Of a stretch of DNA of 58,254 bases, positions 43,520 to 52,775 are shown piece by piece. This stretch comes from Bacteroidota bacterium (GTDB taxonomy: Bacteria > Bacteroidota > Bacteroidia > Bacteroidales > VadinHA17), in contig JANXXP010000391.1 of NCBI GenBank assembly GCA_025350595.1, positions 1 to 58,254 on the forward strand, written 5' to 3'. How positions within the stretch are numbered: position 1 is the stretch's first letter; every line of letters begins with the position of its first letter. The translations under genes and the position numbers were made by a program. Under the pieces are notes generated by a model that was not told the DNA's origin, did no database searches, and worked only from the letters and a program-made list of their open reading frames with translations.

Positions 43520-44144
43520 ATTAGCAGATAAATTGACTTCGGAAATTCTCAGAGGCCTTCCTGGCACTGAAATTCAATGGCAAATGGCCTCATCGGACCG
43601 TATGATAAGGGATTTTCCCAGATCACCGGGGAATGATGCGAGGGTTGCCGCTGTACTTATTCTTCTTTACCCTCATAACGAATCGATCCATACAGTTTTA
43701 ATGCAGAGGCATGACTATAAAGGGGTGCATGGAGGACAAATAAGCCTTCCGGGAGGAAAGCAGGAGCCACAGGATAAAGATATCATTCAGACAGCGCTGC
43801 GAGAAGCATACGAAGAAACAGGTGCTGATCAGGAAAATATAAGTGTTATCGGAACACTTACTCCATTATTTATTCCTGTGAGCAATATGATTGTTACACC
43901 AGTTGTTGGCTGGACAGAAGAGAAACCTGTTTTTACTCATCAGCAGGAAGAAGTTGTTTTTCTTTTTGATACCGATATAAAAAAGTTGCTCGATCCCGAT
44001 ATAGTCAAAACTAAACAGATGGCGATCAGAGGTGAAATGATAGACGTAAGATATTTTGACTATGAAGGACATGTTATATGGGGAGCAACTGCAATGATTC
44101 TTCATGAATTACTGACAATAATCCGAAAAATTAAAATCCTTTAA
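43512..44144 (+). CDS. Nudix hydrolase, CoA pyrophosphatase (NUDT7/8-like) type
   Basis: A 210-residue Nudix protein. HGGQISLPGGKQEPQD with the later ALREAYEETGAD forms the Nudix box in the CoA-pyrophosphatase variant, where H-x-GQ-(I/V)-SLPGG precedes the box. The family splits CoA and related dinucleotides into 4'-phosphopantetheine and 3',5'-ADP, using Mg or Mn. Length matches the family (about 190-210). The ATG lies 8 nt inside the second permease gene, so translation is coupled. It ends within a perfect hairpin that probably stops transcription. A functional link to the permeases is not evident. Confidence 0.92.
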   Translation: MNKLADKLTSEILRGLPGTEIQWQMASSDRMIRDFPRSPGNDARVAAVLILLYPHNESIHTVLMQRHDYKGVHGGQISLPGGKQEPQDKDIIQTALREAYEETGADQENISVIGTLTPLFIPVSNMIVTPVVGWTEEKPVFTHQQEEVVFLFDTDIKKLLDPDIVKTKQMAIRGEMIDVRYFDYEGHVIWGATAMILHELLTIIRKIKIL

Positions 44145-44165
44145 CCGCAAAGGTGGCGGTTAAAG
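44139..44165. terminator. Perfect 10-bp hairpin at the end of the Nudix gene; includes the third 12-bp repeat
   Basis: CTTTAACCGC (44139-44148) and GCGGTTAAAG (44156-44165) are exact reverse complements around a 7-nt loop. The stop codon (44142-44144) lies in the stem. The hairpin sits between convergent Nudix and MltF-like genes, so it may end both transcripts, though no long T tract follows. It contains TTAACCGCAAAG (44141-44152), the reverse complement of the 12-mer at 18284 and 34329. Confidence 0.6.
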
Positions 44166-44200
44166 AGAACTTAAGTCCAAAGAGGTGAGTTGAGTAGAAA

Positions 44201-45640
44201 CTATTTTAATTTTTCTTCAGGCAGAATATTTTTGTAATGCTCGTACCTGTCAAGTATCTGTGACACAAATGCTACAGACTCGGTACCGCAGAAATATCCG
44301 TTTTTTACAACAATGTCTTTATAATATTTGGGCTGTGACTTCTTTAATAACCAGATGGCAACATTGTCCCATTTTTGGGGATCCATCCCGTTTTTTTCAG
44401 CAAGTTTCATGGCATCGATAACATGACCCGGACCTGCATTATACGACGCCAGGATAAACCTGATCCTCTCTTTATCGTCAGTTATTTTAGAATCAAATAT
44501 TGAATGAAGCCAGTTTATGTACCTTATTCCTGCCCTCATATTATTCTTAGGTGAAGCAGTGAAATCGATATCAAAATTTTTCCCTGTTTCAGGCATTAAC
44601 TGCATTAAGCCATAAGCGCCACTTCCCGATTCAACATTTGGGTTGAAATGAGATTCCTGGCAAATAAGCGATGCCAGCAATCTCCAGTCCCACTTTATGC
44701 TTACACTGAATTCTCTGATCATGTCATCATACTGTGACACTTTACCTGTATTTAATGCATAGTAGTCGCTCTTAATAATAATGCTCGACCAGGTGTTATT
44801 AAAGTACTTGGCATGAAGCAAAGCATAGGAGTTGGTTTTTTTATAGGTTGTTATCCACCTGTTAAGTTCAGATAAAAGAGCACTGGAATTAGTCTTTCTC
44901 ACACCCCATGCCAGACTCTGAGGAAAACTTACAGGCGTACTTACATCGATATCAGGATAATATGTTGCATTCACCAAAGCGATATTCTCATCACAAACTG
45001 TGTATTCAATCTCGCCATTGGCAACATTCCGGATAAGCTTTTCCGAATCAAAAGGAACCTCAATAACATTAATGGTATCCCCTATTTCATTTGCCAGAGT
45101 AGACAGTCGTTCAGCATGTGATGAACCTTTTTGCACATAAACTGTCTTTTTTGCCAGTCCCATCTGGTTTCTGATGAGCAGTTTATCTGTTTCTTCAATT
45201 GTTTTAGAACGCCAGTTACGTGGTTTTCGCTGAACAAGCACCTGTCTTGTTTCATCCAATGGTTCCGAGAATTGAATATCTTTCTTGCGTGATGAATTAA
45301 CAGTCAGACCAATAGCAAGGAGATCTGCCTCGCCTGACTTTATCATTCCGAATACTTTTTCCAGACGATTCTCTGTAACTATTTCAAGATCTATTCCAAT
45401 ATGATCGGAAAATGACTTTAGCAGTTCATAGGTGAAACCCATTGGCTCGCCTTTATAAATAAAATAATTCGTTGAATTAAAGTCAGTTACGGCAATGAGC
45501 TTTCCTCTTTTTCTTATAGAATCAAGATCAAAGCAAACAGAACTACTTATTTTTGCTGGTGTGGGGTGACTTACTGTACAAGAAATCAGTACTGTAATCA
45601 AAAATGCAAAGAGATATAATAACTTCTTTATCAAAGGCAT
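44201..45640 (-). CDS. MltF-type membrane-bound lytic transglycosylase
   Basis: A 479-residue lipoprotein: signal LLYLFAFLITVLISC with Cys at about 21. Two domains follow, as in MltF: an extracellular solute-binding domain of family 3 (about 45-285) and a lytic transglycosylase SLT domain (about 300-440) with the catalytic Glu in LICQESHFNPN and the GAYGLMQLMP motif. MltF cuts glycan strands between MurNAc and GlcNAc with formation of 1,6-anhydroMurNAc, and the binding domain modulates activity. It has its own TATCTTTG -7 box and is separated from the upstream porin gene by 51 nt. Confidence 0.93.
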   Translation of the reverse strand: MPLIKKLLYLFAFLITVLISCTVSHPTPAKISSSVCFDLDSIRKRGKLIAVTDFNSTNYFIYKGEPMGFTYELLKSFSDHIGIDLEIVTENRLEKVFGMIKSGEADLLAIGLTVNSSRKKDIQFSEPLDETRQVLVQRKPRNWRSKTIEETDKLLIRNQMGLAKKTVYVQKGSSHAERLSTLANEIGDTINVIEVPFDSEKLIRNVANGEIEYTVCDENIALVNATYYPDIDVSTPVSFPQSLAWGVRKTNSSALLSELNRWITTYKKTNSYALLHAKYFNNTWSSIIIKSDYYALNTGKVSQYDDMIREFSVSIKWDWRLLASLICQESHFNPNVESGSGAYGLMQLMPETGKNFDIDFTASPKNNMRAGIRYINWLHSIFDSKITDDKERIRFILASYNAGPGHVIDAMKLAEKNGMDPQKWDNVAIWLLKKSQPKYYKDIVVKNGYFCGTESVAFVSQILDRYEHYKNILPEEKLK

Positions 45641-45672
45641 TGATTTAATAAAACACTTTTTAAAATCGGGTG

Positions 45673-45703
45673 CAAAGATACGATAATTTTCCTAATCATA
45701 AAA
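45673..45703 (-). promoter_or_regulatory. Promoter (TAnnTTTG type) of the MltF-like gene
   Basis: Minus-strand TATCTTTG followed by C (45673-45680) is the classic Bacteroidota -7 box; TTTT at 45700-45703 is 19 nt further up as a 3-of-4 -33 box. The -33 region overlaps the 3' end of the upstream porin gene. The leader would be about 27 nt. Confidence 0.6.
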
Positions 45704-47626
45704 CGTCCAGGCTAATCCATAGCGGAACATCCTGATATTCATTGGATAACCGGGTATCATATCGTAGTTAAAACCCGTACTTCCGGCATTTAAATGGTCC
45801 ATCATCAGGAAGACTCTGGTCCTTTTCACCTTAAAATTAATAAAAGCATTCAGAAAAGGGTAATTTCCGGCAGTTACAAGATCCTGTCTGTAAAATCTGC
45901 CTGTTGCAGGCATATAATTATATGGATGATAAAGAGTGTTATACATTCCTTCAGCTCCAATCTGAAAATTCAATTTTCCCCCTGTTGAAGCAAATTTAAA
46001 AAGATGTTCAAAGTAAACAGCGGAACGAATTGCCCCCAGCGGAAGATCAAGTATATAGACATTGCTGGTTTTCTGAATCAGCACATCATTTACAAAATGG
46101 AACTTCCATACTTTAATTTCTTTTTTGATACTGACAGCCAACACGGATATTCCACCGGAATACTGTGATGGATGAGCCGTTGAATCAAAGTCGGTATAGT
46201 TGTGAATAATTGCATAATTGAATTTAATCTCAGTTTTTCGAGCCGGATAGCTGAACTTAGTTCCCACATCGATCCTGAACTCCTTACTGAAATTATTGGT
46301 CCATGCAAAATAATTTCCTCCCCAGCGGTCGAACCAGAATGAAGGCTGCCGGTTTGCCATTGACCCTGTTATAAGCCACGAAGCCCTGCCTTTCTTAAAG
46401 TCAAATGATTTGTCTATCTCTCCGTCAAAGTTAAAATCACCTGCCCTGTATCCTGTTATATATAATTCCCCTGTTGCGATCCAACGAAACTTTTCACCAA
46501 TATTATTGTAGAGTCTTCCAACCAGAACATTATCGTTTCGGTTCAATAGAGCATTATTTGTATGTACTAAATAGTGAACCGGAATTATTGAATAATACCG
46601 GAAAAGCTCATTTCTTATACCAACGCCACCGCCTAATCTGAACTTTCTCGTTTCATCGGTAGTAAAATCGAACCTCACAGTATTTTTGATGTTCCTAGAA
46701 TAGAGGGAATCGAATGTAATAGCTTTGGTTATTAATATTGTATCGTAAAACCCTGAAGCGGGGGATTTGTCAGAGTAAGTTCTGCTGTTGGTTTCCAGAA
46801 TAAAAATATGTGAAAAGGTTCCACTCAAACCTAAAAAACCAGAGTGCTTTTTCCTGAGACTATCAGGAGTTCCAACCGGATTACTGGTCAGCTCATACCT
46901 CTGGACAATTAAAAGATTACGATTCTTAAGAGTACTTGTTGCCAGGTTGAGCGATCCAAGATTAACCGGTACATCACGGATTTTATTAAAAGCAAACTTA
47001 CTTAGGTCGGTAACAGTTTGTACCCCACCATTCTCATGTGATATAATGCTATTAATTCCTGCTGAAACATAAAGTTTATACTTAGGTCCCGTATAAGAAG
47101 TAAACAAGGTAAATGTCTTATCCTCTGCCCTTTGGTAATTGTACTGACCTAAACTGTAAACTATATCGTAAATCAGTCCGAAATTGAGAAACCTGTTTAC
47201 GTTCTGCGTATGTCTGACCCTGAAAGTCTGTTCAGATGTCTCCTTTGGTCCTGCAAAAGTCCATTCTAACTCCGTAAAAGGGGTCTGTGTATTCATGAAT
47301 ATTGCATTGTCGGGCAGATGCATTAAAGGGTAATAATAATTATAAAGAAATTTATCCGGATCTGATATTCTGTCAAAGAAGTTTAACTGATAAAATGGAA
47401 GACCATAATTTCCCAGAGATGCGTTTAATGATGAGTATCTGTCGGCAACTTTCGACCTGTGAAATAATGAAAAGACGGTATCAAAAGGCATACTTACCTC
47501 TTCAGAAAAATCATGCGAGAGATTATATTCTTTTAAGATCTTCGGCGCTTTTACAGAATCCGGTTTCTGGGCCATAAGACCGGAAGAAATAAGCAGAAGA
47601 ATTGCTATTGAAATATTCTTTATCAT
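45692..47626 (-). CDS. Putative outer-membrane porin (porin_10-like)
   Basis: A 644-residue outer-membrane protein. The ATG at 47626 starts MIKNISIAILLLISSGLMAQ, a clean signal peptide; an upstream start would bury it. The mature protein matches the Bacteroidota putative porin family (PF14121-like): SSLNASLGNYGLPFYQLNFF, YYYPLMHLPDN, TPFTELEWTFAGPKETSEQ, with long runs of alternating aromatic strands and a terminal MFRYGLAWTFYD. Such proteins are predicted large barrels; substrates are unknown. It lies 87 nt after ftsZ but has its own excellent promoter next to a terminator, so it should be controlled apart from the dcw genes. The mRNA would be nearly leaderless. Confidence 0.88.
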   Translation of the reverse strand: MIKNISIAILLLISSGLMAQKPDSVKAPKILKEYNLSHDFSEEVSMPFDTVFSLFHRSKVADRYSSLNASLGNYGLPFYQLNFFDRISDPDKFLYNYYYPLMHLPDNAIFMNTQTPFTELEWTFAGPKETSEQTFRVRHTQNVNRFLNFGLIYDIVYSLGQYNYQRAEDKTFTLFTSYTGPKYKLYVSAGINSIISHENGGVQTVTDLSKFAFNKIRDVPVNLGSLNLATSTLKNRNLLIVQRYELTSNPVGTPDSLRKKHSGFLGLSGTFSHIFILETNSRTYSDKSPASGFYDTILITKAITFDSLYSRNIKNTVRFDFTTDETRKFRLGGGVGIRNELFRYYSIIPVHYLVHTNNALLNRNDNVLVGRLYNNIGEKFRWIATGELYITGYRAGDFNFDGEIDKSFDFKKGRASWLITGSMANRQPSFWFDRWGGNYFAWTNNFSKEFRIDVGTKFSYPARKTEIKFNYAIIHNYTDFDSTAHPSQYSGGISVLAVSIKKEIKVWKFHFVNDVLIQKTSNVYILDLPLGAIRSAVYFEHLFKFASTGGKLNFQIGAEGMYNTLYHPYNYMPATGRFYRQDLVTAGNYPFLNAFINFKVKRTRVFLMMDHLNAGSTGFNYDMIPGYPMNIRMFRYGLAWTFYD

Positions 47627-47632
47627 TGAGCG

Positions 47633-47664
47633 CAAATATAGAAAATATGAAAGGCCCTGCCAAA
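47633..47664 (-). promoter_or_regulatory. Strong Bacteroidota promoter of the putative porin
   Basis: Minus-strand TTTG (47661-47664), 20 nt, then TATATTTG (47633-47640): both boxes are exact with ideal spacing. The start ATG is only 6 nt after the -7 box, so transcripts would begin at or near the start codon. The -33 box lies in the loop of the ftsZ terminator hairpin. Confidence 0.78.
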
Positions 47665-47674
47665 TGGAGGGCCT
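47652..47674 (-). terminator. Terminator hairpin after ftsZ
   Basis: AGGCCCT (47652-47658) and AGGGCCT (47668-47674) make a perfect 7-bp stem with a 9-nt loop. On the minus strand it is followed by TTCATATTTTCTATATTTG, moderately T-rich. It lies 39 nt after the ftsZ stop and should close the dcw transcript. Confidence 0.65.
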
Positions 47675-47713
47675 AATTTTCAATTTTTAAGTTTTATCGA
47701 AGATCTAATATTG

Positions 47714-49198
47714 CTAATCAACGTTATCGTTCAGGTAAGCATTATTCTCACGCAAAACAGGTTCGTTATTCTCACCTGATGTCAGTGTGAATTTAGATAA
47801 CTTGCTCTCGCCAGCACTATCCGGTGTTGAGATTGACAGGTTTTTTCTTATATATGCAGGTACATCTTCAAAAGTATCGATATTCTCTTTCATTGTCTTA
47901 TTTGAAAGCCCCTCCTTCTTAAGAATATTCTGCATGTGCTTCACTTTTCGCAATGTTGCCTCAGGTTTTTCATGAGCGTCTTCATGCTCAGCTGCTCTTC
48001 TGTTTCTGATCTCATTCATCTCCTCGTTTCTTTCAAGACTGAAGTCTATTATACCCTGTGATTCCTCTTCAAAATCAGTAATGATAGACTTCTTCCCTCT
48101 TTCATGAACAGAGAACACATCACTTCCTGTCTCAGGTATAATACGTGATGGAATAGCATTTCTATTTGATAATAACTCAACCTTGCTCGGTTTCTTGGGC
48201 TTATATGGCTGAAAGATACTGTTCGATTCAAAACCCGTTGCGATCACTGTAACGCTTATTTCTTCCCCAAGACTTTCATCTTTTGATATACCCCTGATTA
48301 TCAAAGCATCATCGGAAGCTGCCTCATACATATAGTCGGTTATTTCACCCAGTTCATCCATTGTAATCTCGTGGTCACCTGAACCTGAAGAAATATTAAT
48401 AAGAATACTATTAGCCCCGGTAATATCATTTGAATTCAATAACGGCGATCCAAGTGCATTTTCGATAGCCTTTATGGCCCTGTTTTCCCCTGAAGCTTTT
48501 CCCATTCCCATAATTGATACCCCGGAATTTTTCATTACCGTTTCAACATCTGCAAAGTCAACATTTATATAACCTGTGACAGTAATGATCTCAGCAATTC
48601 CTTTTACGGCTGTTGTAAGAATATCATCCGCCTTGGCAAAAGCAGATGAAACAGACTGATTTCCGTAGATCTCCCTAAGCTTTTCATTGTTTATAACCAA
48701 TAATGAATCAACATTTTTCTGAAGTTCAGTAACACCATCAATTGCCTGCATTATGCGTACTTTTCCTTCCGATTTGAAAGGGATGGTAACAACGGCAATT
48801 GTAAGCAGTCCGGCATCCTTGCATGCCTTTGCAATAACCGGAGTAGCACCGGTGCCTGTACCTCCTCCCATACCTGTTGTAATGAATACCATCTTTGTAT
48901 TTCCCGATAAAGCTTCCATGACATCGTCGATGTTCTCGATGGCAGCCTGTCGTCCGACTTCCGGTTTACTTCCGGCCCCCCTGCCTTCAGTAAGCGATTC
49001 CCCAATCTGAACCTTAATCGGGACCTGGCTTTTTGTGAGAGCCTGATGATCAGTGTTGCAAACCACAAAGTTCACATCCCTGATACCCTTTTCGAACATG
49101 TGGTTTACAGCGTTATTGCCACCTCCACCAATTCCAAGGACCTTAATAATCGACGATCTTTCAACAGGAAGATCAAAGTTCATTATATCGTCTGACAT
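47714..49198 (-). CDS. ftsZ: Cell division protein FtsZ
   Basis: FtsZ is the tubulin-like GTPase that forms the division ring. The 494-residue protein has GIGGGGNNAVNHM (about 22-34), the tubulin signature GMGGGTGTGATP (about 109-120) and the T7 loop NVDFADVETVM for GTP hydrolysis. The C-terminal linker (about 330-430) is long and charged. The conserved peptide EDVPAYIRKNL is not at the very end but followed by about 40 residues (ending ENNAYLNDNVD), a layout usual in Bacteroidota. It is last in the dcw cluster, 20 nt after ftsA, and a hairpin follows. Confidence 0.98.
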   Translation of the reverse strand: MSDDIMNFDLPVERSSIIKVLGIGGGGNNAVNHMFEKGIRDVNFVVCNTDHQALTKSQVPIKVQIGESLTEGRGAGSKPEVGRQAAIENIDDVMEALSGNTKMVFITTGMGGGTGTGATPVIAKACKDAGLLTIAVVTIPFKSEGKVRIMQAIDGVTELQKNVDSLLVINNEKLREIYGNQSVSSAFAKADDILTTAVKGIAEIITVTGYINVDFADVETVMKNSGVSIMGMGKASGENRAIKAIENALGSPLLNSNDITGANSILINISSGSGDHEITMDELGEITDYMYEAASDDALIIRGISKDESLGEEISVTVIATGFESNSIFQPYKPKKPSKVELLSNRNAIPSRIIPETGSDVFSVHERGKKSIITDFEEESQGIIDFSLERNEEMNEIRNRRAAEHEDAHEKPEATLRKVKHMQNILKKEGLSNKTMKENIDTFEDVPAYIRKNLSISTPDSAGESKLSKFTLTSGENNEPVLRENNAYLNDNVD

Positions 49199-49218
49199 AG
49201 CTTTTTGTTTTTAATTTC

Positions 49219-50586
49219 TTACTTTATAGGCTGATCTTCAACTTCAAACATTCGCGAAAGCATGCTCTTAATCTTCTCTGTTAAAGGGATTTTTTCTTCT
49301 TCCGGTTCATCCTGAGGAACGAATGCCTCATCGTCTTCCTTTTCCATTTGATGAAGTTGGGTCACGACTTTTGGTTCTGGCCTGACAAATTCTTCCTGAC
49401 TGCCGGCGTTGAACGATTTCTTATATGTCTCAAGATAGTCGAACCCACGCATAATAAGTCCAACACTTGTTGCATACATAGGCTGATTAATCTCATTCTT
49501 TGCCGATCCTGCAAGATGTTCGTTAGGCAGACCAATCCTTACATCCATGGCTGTTTTGAATTTCATAAGCTGGGTAAGGTGTTTCAGCATTGCTCCTCCT
49601 CCGGTTATTACCACTCCTGCAGCAAGCTTATCTGCGTAACCCGAATTCTGGATTTCAAAATTCACAGCGTCGATAATTTCTTCCATCCTCGACTGAATAA
49701 TATAGGCGAGACTCTTAAATGAAATTTCCTTCGGTTCCCTTCCGCTTATGCCCGGGATTGATACTACTTTATCTTCAGGGGCAATGTCACCCAAAGCTGA
49801 ACCATACTGGATTTTAAGCTGTTCAGCATGACGCTGAAGTATCGCACAACCCTCCTTGATGTCTTTTGTGACAACATTACCACCAAAAGGGATTACGGCA
49901 GTATGACGGATTATATTATCGTAATAAACAGCCACATCTGTTGTTCCTCCACCGATATCAACCAAAACCACTCCGGCTTCTTTTTCATCTTCTGTAAGCA
50001 CTGCATCCGATGAAGCAAGAGGTTCCAGTATCATATCCTTAACTGTCAGATTTGCTTTACGGATACATTTCTCTATATTCTTTGCAGCCGCAACCTGGCC
50101 TATAACAATATGAAAATTAGCTTCTAATCTTCTGCCGCACATACCTATAGGGCTCTTCACGCCTGTCTCATTATCGACGATGAAATTCTGAGGTATGACA
50201 TGAATTATTTCCTCTCCTATGTCGATGTGGATCTTATGCATGTCCTCTATTAACTTAAAGACCTCATCCTTCTGTATTTCATCATCATAAGCCTCGCGCA
50301 TAATATATCCGCGGCTCTTCATGCTTTTTATATGCTGACCGGCAATCCCGACAAAAACCTCGGTAAACAGAATGCCTGATCTTTTTTGTACGTCATCCAC
50401 GGTTGTCTGAATAGCGGTAACAGTTTCTTCTATATTAAGAACCACACCTCTTTTTACACCTTTGGAAGGAGCTTTACTAAGTCCGAGAATTTCAATCTTG
50501 CCGTTCTCGTTTTTCTTACCAACAATAGCCACAATTTTTGTGGTTCCTATGTCGATAGCTGCTACATACTGGTCTTTCTTGTTCAT
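49219..50586 (-). CDS. ftsA: Cell division protein FtsA
   Basis: FtsA is an actin-like ATPase that ties FtsZ to the membrane and recruits later division proteins. In 455 residues it shows phosphate motif 1 (AIDIGTTKIVAIVG, about 10-23), the 1C domain that replaces an actin subdomain (about 85-165), phosphate motif 2 (VDIGGGTTDVAVY, about 208-220) and the adenosine motif VVITGGGAMLKHL. The C-terminal end LTEKIKSMLSRMFEV is amphipathic and should be the membrane anchor. An acidic linker precedes it. It lies between ftsQ (21 nt) and ftsZ (20 nt). Confidence 0.97.
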   Translation of the reverse strand: MNKKDQYVAAIDIGTTKIVAIVGKKNENGKIEILGLSKAPSKGVKRGVVLNIEETVTAIQTTVDDVQKRSGILFTEVFVGIAGQHIKSMKSRGYIMREAYDDEIQKDEVFKLIEDMHKIHIDIGEEIIHVIPQNFIVDNETGVKSPIGMCGRRLEANFHIVIGQVAAAKNIEKCIRKANLTVKDMILEPLASSDAVLTEDEKEAGVVLVDIGGGTTDVAVYYDNIIRHTAVIPFGGNVVTKDIKEGCAILQRHAEQLKIQYGSALGDIAPEDKVVSIPGISGREPKEISFKSLAYIIQSRMEEIIDAVNFEIQNSGYADKLAAGVVITGGGAMLKHLTQLMKFKTAMDVRIGLPNEHLAGSAKNEINQPMYATSVGLIMRGFDYLETYKKSFNAGSQEEFVRPEPKVVTQLHQMEKEDDEAFVPQDEPEEEKIPLTEKIKSMLSRMFEVEDQPIK

Positions 50587-50607
50587 ACTTATTAGGGTTG
50601 TTTCTGA

Positions 50608-51384
50608 TTATCTCTTTTTACAAACTATCTGATCTTTAAATTCAAGGTTAATAGAAGAATATTTGTTCCAGCCTACTTCAGGAAGCACCTTATCATAAAA
50701 TGCTTCAAGATTTTTTAATTTCCCTTCAAAATTCTCAGTTGTTCCAAGGTGTACCATCTGGATTCCGACTCGGGGGATAAGGTCAATTTCATCATTCACG
50801 TCAACAGATATCTGATCGATCTGAGCCGACCAGAAATTGTCGCCATTTATATAAGAAACAAGAGGAAAAATATCTTTAAGAATAGAGTTTTTAATAGCGG
50901 TATCAAGAACGCTCACTCCATTAAGCATGGCAGAACTTATATTCACATTTCCCTCAATAATATGTAACCGGGGATTATAAAGATTTCTGCTCCTTATTAC
51001 AACGCCTTCATCATCAACAAAATAGTCTCCTCCGTTAGCCGGCATAACTCTCATTACCGGAGTCCGCTGATCTGCAAACACATGAACAGTTCCATCAATT
51101 GTCATGTAAACTTCTGCAACTTTTAATTCCCTGAGAACAGCTACTCTTCCCTCTATTTCTTCTGTTGAAATATCTTTAATTGGTTTCCCGAGTATTTTCC
51201 CTTTATTTCCATAAACCAGATTTAACAGTTGTTTCTCTGTGACAAAATGAAGATCGGCTGAATCTTTCAGATCAATACTAATTCCGCTGCATGGTTTGGA
51301 ACCAGTGGAGATGACATAGTAACCCGGCATTATAAAAATGTATAACACGGGAATAATTAACAATATGTTTAAAAATCTCCTCAT
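50608..51384 (-). CDS. ftsQ: Cell division protein FtsQ/DivIB
   Basis: A 258-residue bitopic membrane protein: a short cytoplasmic start, one helix (about 5-24), then an extracytoplasmic POTRA-like domain (from ISIDLKDSADLHFVTEKQLL to AEVYMTIDGTVHVF) and a beta domain. FtsQ links early and late division proteins. Identity rests on position between murC and ftsA and on the POTRA/beta layout; primary sequence is weakly conserved in this family. It overlaps murC by 4 nt. Confidence 0.9.
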   Translation of the reverse strand: MRRFLNILLIIPVLYIFIMPGYYVISTGSKPCSGISIDLKDSADLHFVTEKQLLNLVYGNKGKILGKPIKDISTEEIEGRVAVLRELKVAEVYMTIDGTVHVFADQRTPVMRVMPANGGDYFVDDEGVVIRSRNLYNPRLHIIEGNVNISSAMLNGVSVLDTAIKNSILKDIFPLVSYINGDNFWSAQIDQISVDVNDEIDLIPRVGIQMVHLGTTENFEGKLKNLEAFYDKVLPEVGWNKYSSINLEFKDQIVCKKR

Positions 51385-52775
51385 TTCATCCTCTCCTTCC
51401 TAAGCTTTTCTTCAATCGGACCAACAAGAGAATCTATGTCACCTGCACCGATAGTAAGCAGAACATCTATCTTGCTTACGTCAAGTTTCCCGGGGATCTC
51501 AGCTTTATTCATGAACCTTTTCTTAGCCGATTTCATCTTAGTAAAAATCATTTCCGATGTAACTCCTTCAATCGGTTTTTCACGTGCAGGATATATCGGG
51601 AGAAGGATCGGTTCATCCAGTTCATCAAGTATTGCAGCAAATCCTTCAGCATTATCTCGGGTTCTTGAAAAAAGATGAGGCTGGAAAATTCCTGTAATTT
51701 TTCTTCCTTTAAAATACTCTTTTACTGATCTGATGCAGGCATTTATCTCCTCAGGATGATGTGCATAATCATCAATATAAGCCAGACCCGGAATATTTAT
51801 CCTGATATCAAATCTTCGCCTGACACCCTGAAACAATAAGACAGCTTTGCGGATTTCCTGTTCAGTAACCCCACACATCAGAGCAATGGCAATAGCAGCT
51901 GTGAAGTTTTCAATGTTTATTATCCCGGGAAATGCAAAATGAAGATCTTCGATTAGTGTGTCTGGTGTTCTGACATTAAATTTATAATAATCTTTACAGT
52001 GTTCTATGTTAAATGAATGATAATCAGCATTAGTATCGAGGCCATATGTAAAACAGCTTACTCCTGCAGGGACGGTTATCTCACTTCTGATTTTACTGTT
52101 TACAACAAGCCTGCCTCCATGTCTGATTTTTCCTGCAAAGACATTATATGCCTCAACCATCGTTTTCTGATCACCATAAATATCAAGATGATCGGCGTCG
52201 AGTGCGGTAATAACCGCCATCAGAGGTCTAAGTCTGTGGAATGAACGGTCGAATTCATCAGCCTCCATAACAGTATATCTGCTTTCGCCAAGAAGCAGAT
52301 TTGAATCGTAGTTCTTTGAGATCCCTCCAAGAAATGCTGAACAGTCTATTTCCGACTGTTTCAGCAAATGTGCAATCATTGTCGATACAGTTGTTTTACC
52401 ATGAGTACCTGCCACCGCAAGGGTATCAGTATGAGTCGAAATCTCGCCCAGAATCTCCGACCTTTTGTAAAGCTGATAGCCATTAGATCTGAAAAAAGAT
52501 AAAATATTGCTTTCAGAAGGGATCGCTGGAGTATAGACAATCAGAACCTTAGCTTTCCCTGATACATTTCTGAACAAATCAGGTAATAAGGTCACATCAT
52601 CTTTGTATGAAACAGTACAGCCATCTTCAATTAAGGAAAGAGTTATCCTGCTTTCTGACCTGTCATAACCGGCAATTGAATAACCACCTTTTGCAAAATA
52701 AAGTGCAAGGGCACTCATGCCGATACCGCCAATCCCGACAAAATAAATTCCTTCTATATTTTTGAACTCAATCAT
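51381..52775 (-). CDS. murC: UDP-N-acetylmuramate--L-alanine ligase
   Basis: MurC adds L-alanine to UDP-MurNAc with ATP, the first peptide step of peptidoglycan synthesis in the cytoplasm. The 464-residue protein has a Rossmann-type start FVGIGGIGMSALA, the ATP loop AGTHGKTTVSTM (about 118-129), MEADEFDRSF, the DDYAHHPEEI motif and FQPHLFSRT in the C-terminal domain. These distinguish MurC from the other Mur ligases. It overlaps both murG and ftsQ by 4 nt, so translation of the three is coupled. Confidence 0.97.
   Translation of the reverse strand: MIEFKNIEGIYFVGIGGIGMSALALYFAKGGYSIAGYDRSESRITLSLIEDGCTVSYKDDVTLLPDLFRNVSGKAKVLIVYTPAIPSESNILSFFRSNGYQLYKRSEILGEISTHTDTLAVAGTHGKTTVSTMIAHLLKQSEIDCSAFLGGISKNYDSNLLLGESRYTVMEADEFDRSFHRLRPLMAVITALDADHLDIYGDQKTMVEAYNVFAGKIRHGGRLVVNSKIRSEITVPAGVSCFTYGLDTNADYHSFNIEHCKDYYKFNVRTPDTLIEDLHFAFPGIINIENFTAAIAIALMCGVTEQEIRKAVLLFQGVRRRFDIRINIPGLAYIDDYAHHPEEINACIRSVKEYFKGRKITGIFQPHLFSRTRDNAEGFAAILDELDEPILLPIYPAREKPIEGVTSEMIFTKMKSAKKRFMNKAEIPGKLDVSKIDVLLTIGAGDIDSLVGPIEEKLRKERMK

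Noticed and set aside
47627-47683. A longer start for the putative porin, reading to 47683.
   Set aside because: It would run through the terminator hairpin and promoter boxes and bury the signal peptide that begins at 47626.
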